Shown: positions 9,127 to 17,671, counted from the first letter of the stretch. The stretch is DNA of 64,000 bases from Sulfitobacter alexandrii (GCF_001886735.1 NZ_CP018076.1:1-64000); one strand, 5' to 3'. The notes: generated by a model not told the origin, from the sequence alone. A program made the numbers and translations.

Positions 9127-10383
9127 ATGGCTTCGGCACTTGGCATAGACTTCGGCACATCGAATTCCGCCGCGGGCATGCTGGTGGACGGCAAACCGCG
9201 TTTGATTCCGATGGAGGCCGAAGCCGAAACCCTGCCGACGGCGGTCTTCTTCGATTTCGAGACGAAGCGGATGGTTGTCGGTGAGCGCGCCAGCGAAGCC
9301 TTGCTGGCCGGAGACGAGGGGCGCTACATGCGCGGCCTCAAGAGCTTGCTCGGCACACGGCTGATGCGCGAAAGCCGGATGCTTCTGGGCGAGCGACTGG
9401 ATTTCATCGACATCGTCGCGCGATTCCTCGCAGAGATGAAGCGCAGGGCGGAAGCGGCGACCGGCATGGTCCACGACCGCGTGCTGTCGGGGCGACCCGT
9501 GCGGTTCCATTCCGCCGATCCAAATCGGGACAGTCAAGCCCTCATCGATCTGCAGGAGGCCTATCGTCGGGCCGGTTTCGCGGAAGTCCGGTTCATGAAC
9601 GAACCGGAGGCCGCGGCGCTTGCCAACCGGAACATTCTGTCCCCCGGTGATCTGGCGCTGGTGGTCGATATCGGCGGCGGCACGTCCGATTTCACCCTTT
9701 TCCGCCAGAAGGGGAGCGCGGAGATCGATATCCTCGCCAGCCACGGCGTGCGTGTCGGCGGAACGGATTTCGACCGTACCCTCAGCATCGGCCGGGTGAT
9801 GCCCCAGCTGGGCATGGGCAGCCCGATCCGCCACGCCTTCGGAGACGATACCCACATCGCGCCGAACGCGATCTTCAACGATTTGGCCACATGGGCCAAG
9901 ATTCCATTTCTCTACGGCGCGGACACCCGCAAGGCGGCAGCGGAGCTGGAAAAATTCGCCGTCCATCCCAAGCGGCTGGCGCGTCTGGTCAAGGTGCTGG
10001 AAGAGGAACTGGGCCATGATCTGGCGTTTGCCGTCGAAGCCGGAAAGATCATGGCGAACACCCAGGGCGAGACCGATCCGGTCATCAAGGTCGGGATGCT
10101 GAAGCCCGGCGCCACGCTGTCGTTGCCTTCGGACTGGATGACCGATCGACTTGCCCCGCTGGCGGAAGAGATCGGCGGCGCCGCGGACGAGGTGCTGGCA
10201 AAGGTCGATATCGCGCCGTCGCGCGTGGACAAGGTCATCTTCGTCGGCGGGTCCAGCCTGATGCGGGTGGTGGAAGACGCCCTGCGCAGGCGTCTGCCGG
10301 AAGCCGAGATTCACAGGGGCGCCGCGCTGACCGCGATCGTGGATGGTCTGGCGATCGGCGCCGCAACGGCGTTCGACCGCTAG
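9127..10383 (+). CDS. Hsp70 family protein (YegD-like, ATPase domain only)
   Basis: A 418-residue protein of the actin/Hsp70 ATPase fold. Phosphate-1 motif is LGIDFGTSNSA, phosphate-2 is VVDIGGGTSDFTLF and the adenosine motif is VIFVGGSSLM. It stops where DnaK would begin its substrate-binding domain, as in E. coli YegD, so it is not a canonical DnaK. The start is the ATG at 9127, which puts the phosphate loop at residue 6 as in relatives. Its TAG stop shares the palindrome CTAG with the stop of the convergent M20 gene. Confidence 0.88.
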   Translation: MASALGIDFGTSNSAAGMLVDGKPRLIPMEAEAETLPTAVFFDFETKRMVVGERASEALLAGDEGRYMRGLKSLLGTRLMRESRMLLGERLDFIDIVARFLAEMKRRAEAATGMVHDRVLSGRPVRFHSADPNRDSQALIDLQEAYRRAGFAEVRFMNEPEAAALANRNILSPGDLALVVDIGGGTSDFTLFRQKGSAEIDILASHGVRVGGTDFDRTLSIGRVMPQLGMGSPIRHAFGDDTHIAPNAIFNDLATWAKIPFLYGADTRKAAAELEKFAVHPKRLARLVKVLEEELGHDLAFAVEAGKIMANTQGETDPVIKVGMLKPGATLSLPSDWMTDRLAPLAEEIGGAADEVLAKVDIAPSRVDKVIFVGGSSLMRVVEDALRRRLPEAEIHRGAALTAIVDGLAIGAATAFDR

Positions 10384-11657
10384 CCTTTCAGCAGCAGGCT
10401 TTCGAGGGCGGCCCCCATGACCATGGCGCTGTCGATCATGTCGTCGATTCCGATCCATTCGTCGGGCTTGTGCGCGAGTTCGAGAACGCCGGGCCCATAG
10501 GCGATGCAATTCTTCAACGTGCCGATCCGGTCGATGTGTTTTTGATCGTAGCTGCCGGGTGAGGCGACGTACTCAGGCGCCTTGCCCATGACCTTTTCGA
10601 TCGCCCCCGCGACGGTTTGGACAACGGGTGCATCCCGGTCTGTCATCGACGGCAAGACCGAGTTCCGCTCGGTCAGTTCGAAATCGAAGTTGGCGCGGGT
10701 GGCCCGCAGACCTTCCAGCAGGCCCGTTACCTCGTCCCGCACCTGATCCAGCGTCTCTTCGATCAGGAACCGGCGGTCGATGACGATGCGGCAGCTGTCG
10801 GGAACGCAGTGGGCCTGCAATCCGGTGAAGCCTTCCTCCGGCTCCGGTTCGCCCCCGTGGATCGAGTTGATGTTCATGGTTGACTGGCGCGCGCCTTCGG
10901 GAACCACCGGCATGTCGGTGTAGCGTGCGGCCATTGCGGGGAAAAGCTTGTCTTCGAACTCCTGCAGAACCGCCCCCATGTGCCGCACGGCGCAGTCGCC
11001 CAGAAAGGGCATCGCGCCATGGGCGATTTCGCCCTTGGTCTCAATCTCGGCCCACCAGCCGCCACGGTGGCCAAGGCAAATTCGGTCTTTGTTCAGCGGT
11101 TCTGGGATGATCACGTGCTGCACGCGGCTCGGATTGAAATAGCCTTGTTCCGCGAGGTAGGCCACGCCGCCGTAACCGCCGGTTTCCTCGTCCGCTGTGC
11201 CGGAAATCTCGATGGCTCCGGCATAGTCGGGGTGCGTTTCGATAAAGGCTTCGGCCGCGATGATAGAGGCGGCCAAACCCCCTTTCATGTCGCAGGCCCC
11301 GCGGCCGTAGATCCTGCCGTCGGCGATGTCGCCGCCAAAGGGATCGAATGTCCAGCCTGCGCCGACCTCCACCACGTCGGTGTGGCTGTTGAAGTGGACA
11401 CAGTCGCCGGCAACCTTGCCTGTCCGGCGCGCGATGATGTTCCAGCGCGGATACTTGTCGCTGTCGCCCGGCGTGCCGGTCGCGCGGATCAGTTCGGTTT
11501 CAAAGTCATGCGTGCGCAGGCGCTTGTCCAGATACTCGCAGATCCCGCGATAATCCGTGCCCGGCGGATTCAGCGTCGGAATGCGGATGAGGTCCTGGGT
11601 CAACGCGATCAGGTCGTCACGCTTGTTCTGGATGGCTTGGCTGAGCTGCGTATTCAT
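10380..11657 (-). CDS. M20 family metallohydrolase (ArgE/DapE type)
   Basis: A 425-residue zinc amidohydrolase of the acetylornithine deacetylase/succinyl-diaminopimelate desuccinylase family. Metal ligands are visible in HFNSHTDVV, YGRGACDMKGG, TADEETGG and the C-terminal SYDQKHI region, where the usual final histidine lies. The start is ATG at 11657 (MNTQLSQ). It lies 11 bases after an aminotransferase gene on the same strand, which implies an operon acting on an N-acylated amino acid or amine. True substrate unknown; the essential ArgE or DapE cannot be claimed. Confidence 0.88.
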   Translation of the reverse strand: MNTQLSQAIQNKRDDLIALTQDLIRIPTLNPPGTDYRGICEYLDKRLRTHDFETELIRATGTPGDSDKYPRWNIIARRTGKVAGDCVHFNSHTDVVEVGAGWTFDPFGGDIADGRIYGRGACDMKGGLAASIIAAEAFIETHPDYAGAIEISGTADEETGGYGGVAYLAEQGYFNPSRVQHVIIPEPLNKDRICLGHRGGWWAEIETKGEIAHGAMPFLGDCAVRHMGAVLQEFEDKLFPAMAARYTDMPVVPEGARQSTMNINSIHGGEPEPEEGFTGLQAHCVPDSCRIVIDRRFLIEETLDQVRDEVTGLLEGLRATRANFDFELTERNSVLPSMTDRDAPVVQTVAGAIEKVMGKAPEYVASPGSYDQKHIDRIGTLKNCIAYGPGVLELAHKPDEWIGIDDMIDSAMVMGAALESLLLKG

Positions 11658-11668
11658 CTCGACATGGT

Positions 11669-12940
11669 TCACGTGTTGGTGGCGTTTGGCAAGGCCATCT
11701 CCTGCACGGCGGACAGAAACGCGCGGACCTCGTCCATGGTGTTGTAGTGGCATAGGGAAACGCGGACCGCCGCCTCGAGCCCAAGCGGGGTCAGGATGTT
11801 GCCCGAGTAGTGATCGGCGCGGCGGATGTGCGTGCGGATGCCACTGTCGTTCAGGCCGTCCACGATCTTGTCCGCCGGAAGGCTGTCGAGCGCGAAGCAC
11901 ACCAGCCCCTCACGGTCCGGGTTGTCAGTGCCGCCGAGGATGGTGACACCATCCAGGCTGGCAAGGCCCGGCAGGTTTCCGACCCCGTGCAACATGGCAT
12001 CCGTGAGGGCCTTTTCGTGGGTGTGAATGCTGGCGCCGGCGGCGACGATCCTGTCACGCGGCGTTTCGGCATCCGAAACCTCGCTGCCCAACCATTCGAA
12101 ATACCGCACGACGTCCGAGAACGTGGCATAAGATCCCGTGTCGCGCGTGCCCATTTCCCAGTTGCCCTTGGGGCCGTTCGCCAGTGTTTCGATGTCGAGG
12201 CCCGTCAGCCTGTCCGACGCCCATGCCACGCCATAGCCATGCCGGGAGAACATCTTGTAGGGGGATACGACATATCCGTCGACTTCGTAGGCCGAGATAT
12301 CGATCCTTCCGTGGCTGGCGTGCTGGATACCGTCGACGATGATGAAGGCTTCGGGCGCCTTGGCGCGAATGGCCTTGGCGATGGCGGCCACGTCATTGGC
12401 GACCCCGGTGACGGGCGACGTGTGCAGGATCGTTGCCACCCGGACATCCTCGCGGACCATCTGCGCGTAGCTGTCCGCCGTGACCCGGCCCGTGGCGTCG
12501 TCATGCGATACGCTGATGTAATCCACGCCGGCCTGGCGGGCCCAGTGTCGGGCCGCGCTGCGCGAGGCAGGATGCTCCACCGACGATCCGATCACCGCAC
12601 CTTTGCCGGATTGACCCATGACTGCCGTGCGGATCAGCCGGAACAGCAGTTCGGTCCCCGATTCGCCGACGAGGAACCGGCCAGACGTCGTATTGAAGAA
12701 CAAGGCCATGTCCGCGCGCGCGTCGGCAATGGCCTTGCCCAGCGCAGCGGATGCCGCGTTGTCCCGCCCTTGGTTGTCAGGGATCGCCGCGAACCGGGCC
12801 GACGTGTCGACGACAGAGTTCAGCGTCAGGGCACCGCCTGCGTTCTCGAAGAAGATGCGCGGCCCGGTGAAGGGGCACGCGTCCACGTGCGCAAACCTGT
12901 TGCGGATTTCGGTGCTGAGTTCGTCGGGATAGGGGGGCAT
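11669..12940 (-). CDS. Aminotransferase class V-fold PLP enzyme
   Basis: A 423-residue PLP-dependent enzyme of the class V (NifS/SufS-like) fold. The Schiff-base lysine is in VVSPYKMFSRHGYG. The cofactor aspartate and histidine are in IIVDGIQHASHG. It lacks an obvious cysteine-desulfurase active-site loop near the C-terminus, so I do not call it a desulfurase. First gene of a two-gene unit with the M20 hydrolase. The gap of 134 bases to the divergent FNT gene must hold both promoters; none stands out. Confidence 0.85.
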   Translation of the reverse strand: MPPYPDELSTEIRNRFAHVDACPFTGPRIFFENAGGALTLNSVVDTSARFAAIPDNQGRDNAASAALGKAIADARADMALFFNTTSGRFLVGESGTELLFRLIRTAVMGQSGKGAVIGSSVEHPASRSAARHWARQAGVDYISVSHDDATGRVTADSYAQMVREDVRVATILHTSPVTGVANDVAAIAKAIRAKAPEAFIIVDGIQHASHGRIDISAYEVDGYVVSPYKMFSRHGYGVAWASDRLTGLDIETLANGPKGNWEMGTRDTGSYATFSDVVRYFEWLGSEVSDAETPRDRIVAAGASIHTHEKALTDAMLHGVGNLPGLASLDGVTILGGTDNPDREGLVCFALDSLPADKIVDGLNDSGIRTHIRRADHYSGNILTPLGLEAAVRVSLCHYNTMDEVRAFLSAVQEMALPNATNT

Positions 12941-13074
12941 GGCAATTTCCTTTCGCTGCTGACGTTCTGGAAGCTCGGGCTGCCGGGTGCAAGCCCGCTA
13001 ATTCCCTTAGCGGCCTGTTCGGACTGTACAATCGCGCTATTTCCCGCTGGAACGCCCTTGATAGGAAGATTGAG

Positions 13075-13920
13075 ATGGCACCCCTGATCCAACGGCACCG
13101 CCACCAGGAGAATGTCGAAGAAGCCGCGGAAGAGAAATCCGTCAACGAAGCCGCGGCGCTTTCGCCGCGCATGATCTACGAAGTCATCCGGCGCGATGGT
13201 GAAGAGGAACTGGCCCGCACCAAGCGGTCGCTGATCTGGTCAGGCATCGCTGCAGGAATGTTGATCAGCCTGTCCGTTCTGGGGGAAGCGATCTTTCGCG
13301 CGCATCTGCCCGATACATCCTGGCGCCCCCTGCTGGAGAACCTGGGCTATTCCCTGGGTTTCCTCGCGGTGATCATGGGCCGGATGCAGCTTTTTACGGA
13401 AAACACGATCACCACGGTTCTGCCGATCATGCAGGAGCGGTCGGTATATTCGTTGCTGTCGATGACACGTCTCTGGATCATCGTGCTGACCGCCAACGTC
13501 GTCGGCGCGTTCGCGGCGGCGGCGCTCTTTGAATTCACGTCGGCGATACCGGAAGAAACGTTTGCCGCGATCATATCCTTGTCGGAACATGCGACCGGCA
13601 TGGGGGCCTCGCAGAGTTTCTGGCGCGCGATCCCGGCAGGTGTGATCGTGGCGCTGATTGTCTGGATGCTGCCGCAGGCCGACGAAGCTGCTTTTTTCCT
13701 GATCCTGACGTTCACCTGGCTGATCGCCGCCGGGGATTTCACCCATATCGTCGCGGGGTCGGTGGAGATGGCCGTGCTGCTGATGCGGGGCGACTTGCCC
13801 ATCATGCAGGCCATCTTCGGGTTTTTCCTGCCCGTCCTGGCGGGTAACATCATCGGCGGTACGATCATTTTTTCCCTTGTTGCATGGGGACAGGTACGCG
13901 ACGACGTCGAGGAAGGATAA
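13075..13920 (+). CDS. Formate/nitrite transporter (FNT) family protein
   Basis: A 281-residue pentameric channel of the FNT family, with an N-terminal cytoplasmic segment (about 55 residues, acidic) and six membrane helices. Family hallmarks include NLGYSLGFLAVIMGRMQLFTE and TWLIAAGDFTHIVAGSVE. Its features are closer to the YfdC-like branch than to FocA, so the permeant anion is uncertain. RBS AGGA precedes the ATG. The next gene begins 4 bases past the stop. Confidence 0.88.
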   Translation: MAPLIQRHRHQENVEEAAEEKSVNEAAALSPRMIYEVIRRDGEEELARTKRSLIWSGIAAGMLISLSVLGEAIFRAHLPDTSWRPLLENLGYSLGFLAVIMGRMQLFTENTITTVLPIMQERSVYSLLSMTRLWIIVLTANVVGAFAAAALFEFTSAIPEETFAAIISLSEHATGMGASQSFWRAIPAGVIVALIVWMLPQADEAAFFLILTFTWLIAAGDFTHIVAGSVEMAVLLMRGDLPIMQAIFGFFLPVLAGNIIGGTIIFSLVAWGQVRDDVEEG

Positions 13921-13923
13921 TTC

Positions 13924-14856
13924 ATGGAAGTGTCAGACCCGCCAAGTAAAACCCGCCTCTATTGGGATGCTTTCAAGGCGAGTCTGACGCAGATCGCGGA
14001 GAATGACGTTTCCCTGATCTCGGCCGGGGTCGCATTCTTTGCGATGCTGTCGCTGTTCCCGGCACTGGCTGCGTTGATTGCCGTGCTCGGCATGATCTCG
14101 GACGCGGCCGTGGTCCTGCCGCAACTCGAGAAGATGCGCGGTTTCCTTCCGAACGACGTCTACGAGATCATCAGCGTTCAGGTCACTTCGCTCATCACCG
14201 CCCGGACGGAAACGCTCGGTTGGGCCGGTGTGCTTTCCCTGTTCTTCGCGCTTTGGTCCGCACGGGCAGGCGTGGGGGCGATGATGATCGGTCTCAATAA
14301 GGTCTACAAGCAGCGTAACAGGAATACCGCCTGGCATTACCTCAGGGCGCTGATGCTGACCGTGATGCTGGTCCTGGTCGGGATCGTCGCGTTGCTGACG
14401 CTCGTGGTGGCACCTGTGTTGCTGGCTTTCTTCCCCCTTGGTCCGTTCGGCACCCTTGCGGTGGAGGTGCTGCGCTGGGTCATCGCCATTGTCGTTCTCT
14501 TCGCGGGCGTGGGCGTGCTTTACCGTTTCGGTCCCAACCGCAAGGCCGCGAGGTTGCCGTGGCTTTCTCCCGGCGCGGTATTGGCGGTCCTTCTCTGGGC
14601 GATCCTGTCGGTCGGGTTCTCGTACTACGTCGCGAACTTCGGGAACTACAATCAGGTATACGGGTCGATCGGTGCCGTCATCGCGATGCTGATCTGGCTC
14701 TGGATTTCAAGTTTTCTTGTCCTGTTCGGCGCTTCGTTGAATGCGCAGATCGAACTTCGAACGGCTAGCGACACGACCGTAGGTCGACCCCGCCCAATGG
14801 GTCAGCGCGGAGCTGTCGTCGCTGACGAAATGGTCGAAGTCCCTGAAAGTAGTTAA
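13924..14856 (+). CDS. YihY/virulence factor BrkB family membrane protein
   Basis: A 310-residue integral membrane protein with about six helices, including the conserved SLISAGVAFFAMLSLFPALA and the signature YRFGPNRKAARLPWLSPGA. A polar tail of about 35 residues ends the protein. The family was once called ribonuclease BN; that assignment was withdrawn and its role is unknown, possibly in envelope transport. GAGGAAGGA lies just upstream, inside the end of the FNT gene, so the two are co-translated. Confidence 0.88.
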   Translation: MEVSDPPSKTRLYWDAFKASLTQIAENDVSLISAGVAFFAMLSLFPALAALIAVLGMISDAAVVLPQLEKMRGFLPNDVYEIISVQVTSLITARTETLGWAGVLSLFFALWSARAGVGAMMIGLNKVYKQRNRNTAWHYLRALMLTVMLVLVGIVALLTLVVAPVLLAFFPLGPFGTLAVEVLRWVIAIVVLFAGVGVLYRFGPNRKAARLPWLSPGAVLAVLLWAILSVGFSYYVANFGNYNQVYGSIGAVIAMLIWLWISSFLVLFGASLNAQIELRTASDTTVGRPRPMGQRGAVVADEMVEVPESS

Positions 14857-14872
14857 CCTTTAGGATGTCAGA

Positions 14873-15601
14873 TTACATAAGCGGGCGCGGTCGCAACGTG
14901 TCCCACGACGTCATGCCAAGTTCGGCAAGCGCGTCAGGCTGCATCACGTGCAACGTGCCGCTGGACCAGGAAACAAGCTGCGCCTCGCGTAACTTTGCCA
15001 AGGTCTTGTTGGTGTGGACAAGGGACAGGCCAAGCGCGTCGGCAAGATCCCGCTGGGTATAGGGCAGCTTCATCTGGTTGTTCTCGACCAGACCAAGCGC
15101 GTCGCCCCGCTGGAACACCTTGATCAGCGCCCAGGCGAGGGCTTGGGTGGCGGTGCGCTGGCCCAGTGTTGCGACGGTTTCCCCGAGAAAATGTTCTTCG
15201 ATCGCCGCGAGCCAGGTAATGTCGAACGCCCTGCCGGGATGGGATTTGAAGAAGCTCCAGAACTCCGAACGATCGAATACGCACAGTTTCATCCTCGTCC
15301 GTGCCTCTACGGAATGGCCCATCTTCCCCATTAAACCAGCCTGCAAGCCTACGAAATCACCGGGAAAAACAAAGCTGATGACCTGACGTTCGCCGTTTTC
15401 GAGCATCTTGTCGCGAATGCCCATGCCTGACAAGACAGTGAAAAGCTGCGGTGCGTTGGACCCTTCCATCAGGATCGGCGTGCCGGGGTCGATCGTCAGT
15501 TCGCCGGCCTTGAATTTCTGCATGAAGTCAACTTCGTCGGAAGACAAATCAATGAACAGGTCCCGTTGTCGAAGGGGGCAGTTCCTACACTTTGTGGCCA
15601 T
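14873..15601 (-). CDS. Crp/Fnr family transcriptional regulator
   Basis: A 242-residue regulator. The N-terminal cyclic-nucleotide-like domain spans residues about 15-135. The C-terminal winged helix has the recognition helix in TQRDLADALGLSLVHTNKTL. Cys5 and Cys8 (KCRNC) sit at the N-terminus and Cys107 in MKLCVFD. Classical Fnr needs four cluster cysteines; I count only three in Fnr-like positions, so an oxygen-sensing [4Fe-4S] cluster is doubtful. It faces a receiver-like gene and the stress locus, but no target can be assigned from sequence. Confidence 0.9.
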   Translation of the reverse strand: MATKCRNCPLRQRDLFIDLSSDEVDFMQKFKAGELTIDPGTPILMEGSNAPQLFTVLSGMGIRDKMLENGERQVISFVFPGDFVGLQAGLMGKMGHSVEARTRMKLCVFDRSEFWSFFKSHPGRAFDITWLAAIEEHFLGETVATLGQRTATQALAWALIKVFQRGDALGLVENNQMKLPYTQRDLADALGLSLVHTNKTLAKLREAQLVSWSSGTLHVMQPDALAELGMTSWDTLRPRPLM

Positions 15602-15689
15602 TTGATCAGCACCTTCATATGTCGTAGTTTAATGCAGCCGAGCCGGCGCTGTAGTATGCGATGATTTTTCAACCTGAAGTCGGAGTGTC

Positions 15690-16076
15690 ATGGTTTACCT
15701 CATTTACGAGCAGGATCCCTTTGTCCGAGCAGACATTTGCGAAGCTCTCTCAGCCGAGTTTCCGGACAAGACGATCGTCGAGACCGAAAGTCTGGAGAGC
15801 CTTGAGAAAGGGCTCTCCGACTTTTCGCATCGTCTTGCCGATGTGAACGTTGTCTTCGTCACCTCCACGGACAATGCCGTGGAGGACAGCCGGTTTATCG
15901 CGGAAATGCCCCCGATAGGTCGGCTCGTTCTCGTCGCTGACGAAAGGATCGTTGATACTCAGGCAAATCCGAACCCGGTATACATCTCGAAACCTTTCAG
16001 CACCCATGGCCTGATGGCTGCTATCCGCGACGGCCGGTCCGACCGGCCTGCATCCCCGTCACAAACGCCAAGATGA
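15690..16076 (+). CDS. Degenerate response-regulator receiver-like protein
   Basis: A 128-residue stand-alone protein with the outline of a receiver domain. It starts with a hydrophobic strand and acidic pair (VYLIYEQDPFVRADI) and keeps the switch lysine in VYISKPF (Lys101). The segment after strand 3 reads VVFVTSTDN, so the phosphoryl-acceptor position is Thr58 rather than Asp; the nearest Asp is Asp61. It may therefore be a non-phosphorylated decoy or partner binder. No output domain. It lies beside the PhyR-NepR-EcfG locus. Its last 56 bases overlap the convergent gene tail to tail. Confidence 0.7.
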   Translation: MVYLIYEQDPFVRADICEALSAEFPDKTIVETESLESLEKGLSDFSHRLADVNVVFVTSTDNAVEDSRFIAEMPPIGRLVLVADERIVDTQANPNPVYISKPFSTHGLMAAIRDGRSDRPASPSQTPR

Positions 16077-16386
16077 GTTGCTGAAGGGTGCTTTGAATAT
16101 CCGCACCTTTCTGCTTCTCATATTCGATCTTTTCCAGCTCCCGCTTCGCAGACCGTCTCTTGGCTGACAACACAGCCAAAACCACGAAGCCTGCGCCAAC
16201 GTAGATTGCGCCGATCACCAAGGCGGCCATCAGCGCACCCGAGACGGTCACGAGATAGATCCAGAGAGCAGCGGTAAGAAAACCCAGGCCGACCGCAAGC
16301 AGAAGGGACGCGCCCAGACCAAGCGCGGCAGTCTGCGCGGTCTGGGCGGCTTTTACCTGTGCTTTCTGCGCGAGGTGATCAAACAT
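16021..16386 (-). CDS. Phage holin family/holin-X-like membrane protein
   Basis: A 121-residue protein with two hydrophobic helices (about residues 23-47 and 52-74) followed by a charged coil (KRRSAKRELEKIEYEKQK). This resembles the Actinobacterial holin-X (phage_holin_3_6)/YqjE type that accompanies ElaB/YqjD-DUF883 proteins in stress-induced membrane operons. Not a phage lysis gene in this context. Its ATG overlaps the TAA of the preceding DUF883 gene by one base. The C-terminal codons lie antisense to the end of the receiver-like gene. Confidence 0.7.
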   Translation of the reverse strand: MFDHLAQKAQVKAAQTAQTAALGLGASLLLAVGLGFLTAALWIYLVTVSGALMAALVIGAIYVGAGFVVLAVLSAKRRSAKRELEKIEYEKQKGADIQSTLQQLILAFVTGMQAGRTGRRG

Positions 16387-16721
16387 TAACGGCGCGCCGT
16401 CAGCAGACCGATCAGAAAGCCGGCACCGGCTGCGATACCGATAGCGGTACCCGGCTGCGTACGGATGAAGTCTTCAGCCTGCTTGTGGGTTTCCTTCGCG
16501 CGCTCCTGTGCTGCGGCGCTGAATTCAGACGCTTTCTGCTGGGCGGTGTCACGGGCCGCCGAAGCCTTGGACTGGCTGTAGGTGCTGACGGTGGACGTCA
16601 GGGCAGCGATGTCGTCCTTGAGGACCTGAAGTTGCAGGGACAGGTCGTCGACAGTCACCTTTCCTGCCTTGCCGATTTCGTCAGCTGCCTTGGTGGGCAT
16701 TGCTTTGGTCACGTTCGACAT
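16386..16721 (-). CDS. DUF883/ElaB-YqjD-like membrane-anchored protein
   Basis: A 111-residue protein: a long amphipathic helix (residues about 20-85, rich in Ala, Gln, Lys and Glu) and a C-terminal glycine-rich membrane helix (TAIGIAAGAGFLIGLLTARR). This is the plan of ElaB/YqjD, tail-anchored, stress-induced proteins that in E. coli bind ribosomes at the membrane. Start is ATG at 16721, preceded by AAGGAGA, not the upstream in-frame ATG. An EcfG-type promoter lies 43 bases before the start. Confidence 0.8.
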   Translation of the reverse strand: MSNVTKAMPTKAADEIGKAGKVTVDDLSLQLQVLKDDIAALTSTVSTYSQSKASAARDTAQQKASEFSAAAQERAKETHKQAEDFIRTQPGTAIGIAAGAGFLIGLLTARR

Positions 16722-16763
16722 GTCGTTCTCCTTCATCAAATTGTGATCGATTGTCGGCGGCAC

Positions 16764-16788
16764 AACGTATTTCGCCAGCAAATGTTCC
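16764..16788 (-). promoter_or_regulatory. EcfG-type promoter of DUF883/holin-X operon
   Basis: On the minus strand GGAAC (16784-16788) and CGTT (16764-16767) are separated by exactly 16 bases, the consensus of alphaproteobacterial general-stress sigma factors (GGAAC-N16/17-CGTT). The -10 lies 43 bases before the DUF883 ATG. Confidence 0.8.
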
Positions 16789-16796
16789 AAGGCAAG

Positions 16797-16824
16797 AAAA
16801 AGCCCCGCGCGATTGGCGGGGCTT
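16797..16824 (-). terminator. Terminator of phyR
   Basis: On the minus strand a 9-bp stem (AAGCCCCGC with GCGGGGCTT) is followed by T-rich sequence. It lies 38 bases past the phyR stop and just before the EcfG promoter of the next operon. Confidence 0.85.
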
Positions 16825-16861
16825 GATCGGTCAGAACGGCGAAAGGCCGGACAGCCTGATG

Positions 16862-17671
16862 TCAGGCATTCAGGGTTTCCGTGGATGAGAAGAACATCGC
16901 CTGCGAAACCGAAGAAACCACCTGCTCGACCGTATATGGCTTGGAGATCAGGAACGCCGGTTCGGGCTTGTCTCCTGTCAGCAGGCGCTCGGGGAAAGCC
17001 GTGATGAAGATCACCGGCCGTGTCCCGAGCTCGGTCAGGATGTCGTTCACCGCATCGATGCCCGAAGAATTGTCAGCCAGCTGGATGTCAGCCAGAATGA
17101 GGTCGGGAACGTCCTTGCGGCCAAGCGCCACAGCCTCGTCGCGGGTCCGGGCGACGCCGGTGATCCTGTGTCCCATCTCGGCAACGATGCTTTCGATGTC
17201 CATGGCGATGATGGCCTCGTCCTCGATGATCATGACAGAGCCGGTGGCGCTGTCGGCCATCTCGCGACGGGCGATGTCGACCAGTTCCTCGGCTTCCTGC
17301 TGCTCGACACCGATGATCGTTGCGATGGAAGAGAACGAGAAGCCTTCGATCGTGTGCAGAAGAAGTGCCTCACGCGAGTTGTTCGTCAGCGCGGCGAGCC
17401 GCACTTGCGCCTTCGCACGCGCCCCGCTTTCGCCTTCTTCGATCGGTGCGCCGGCGCTTGCCCATATGCCGTAGAGAACCTTGAACAGGCCGGTACGCAC
17501 GTCGGTACCGTCCAGAACCGAGCGATCGGCAAGGATCGCCTCCAATGCCGCAGCGGCGAACATGTCGCCGCTTTGTTGGCTGCCGGTCATTGCGCGGGAA
17601 AACCTGCGCAGGTACGGAATGTTTTCTCCCAATTCATCACTGATGCTGCGTGGCTCATTGGCATCACTCAT
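16862..17671 (-). CDS. phyR: General stress response regulator PhyR (anti-anti-sigma factor)
   Basis: A 269-residue protein with an N-terminal ECF-sigma-like domain (residues about 10-135) and a C-terminal receiver (about 145-265). The phosphoryl acceptor is Asp195 in LILADIQLAD, acidic pair in IIEDE, switch lysine Lys244 in ISKPYT. Phosphorylated PhyR binds NepR through the sigma mimic and frees EcfG. It is divergent from nepR-ecfG, and an EcfG-type promoter with perfect consensus stands 35 bases before its ATG, giving positive feedback. Confidence 0.96.
   Translation of the reverse strand: MSDANEPRSISDELGENIPYLRRFSRAMTGSQQSGDMFAAAALEAILADRSVLDGTDVRTGLFKVLYGIWASAGAPIEEGESGARAKAQVRLAALTNNSREALLLHTIEGFSFSSIATIIGVEQQEAEELVDIARREMADSATGSVMIIEDEAIIAMDIESIVAEMGHRITGVARTRDEAVALGRKDVPDLILADIQLADNSSGIDAVNDILTELGTRPVIFITAFPERLLTGDKPEPAFLISKPYTVEQVVSSVSQAMFFSSTETLNA

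Noticed and set aside
9112..9140. EcfG promoter at GGGAACCGCAAG before the Hsp70-like gene
   Set aside because: The would-be -10 falls inside the coding sequence and does not match CGTT.
7516..10383. A peptide ABC transporter operon
   Set aside because: Only the binding protein is present; neighbours are an Hsp70-like ATPase and a cation efflux protein on the other strand.
16021..16386. Prophage lysis gene (holin)
   Set aside because: No other phage genes nearby. It is coupled to a DUF883 gene behind a stress promoter, which fits the YqjE/holin-X membrane family instead.
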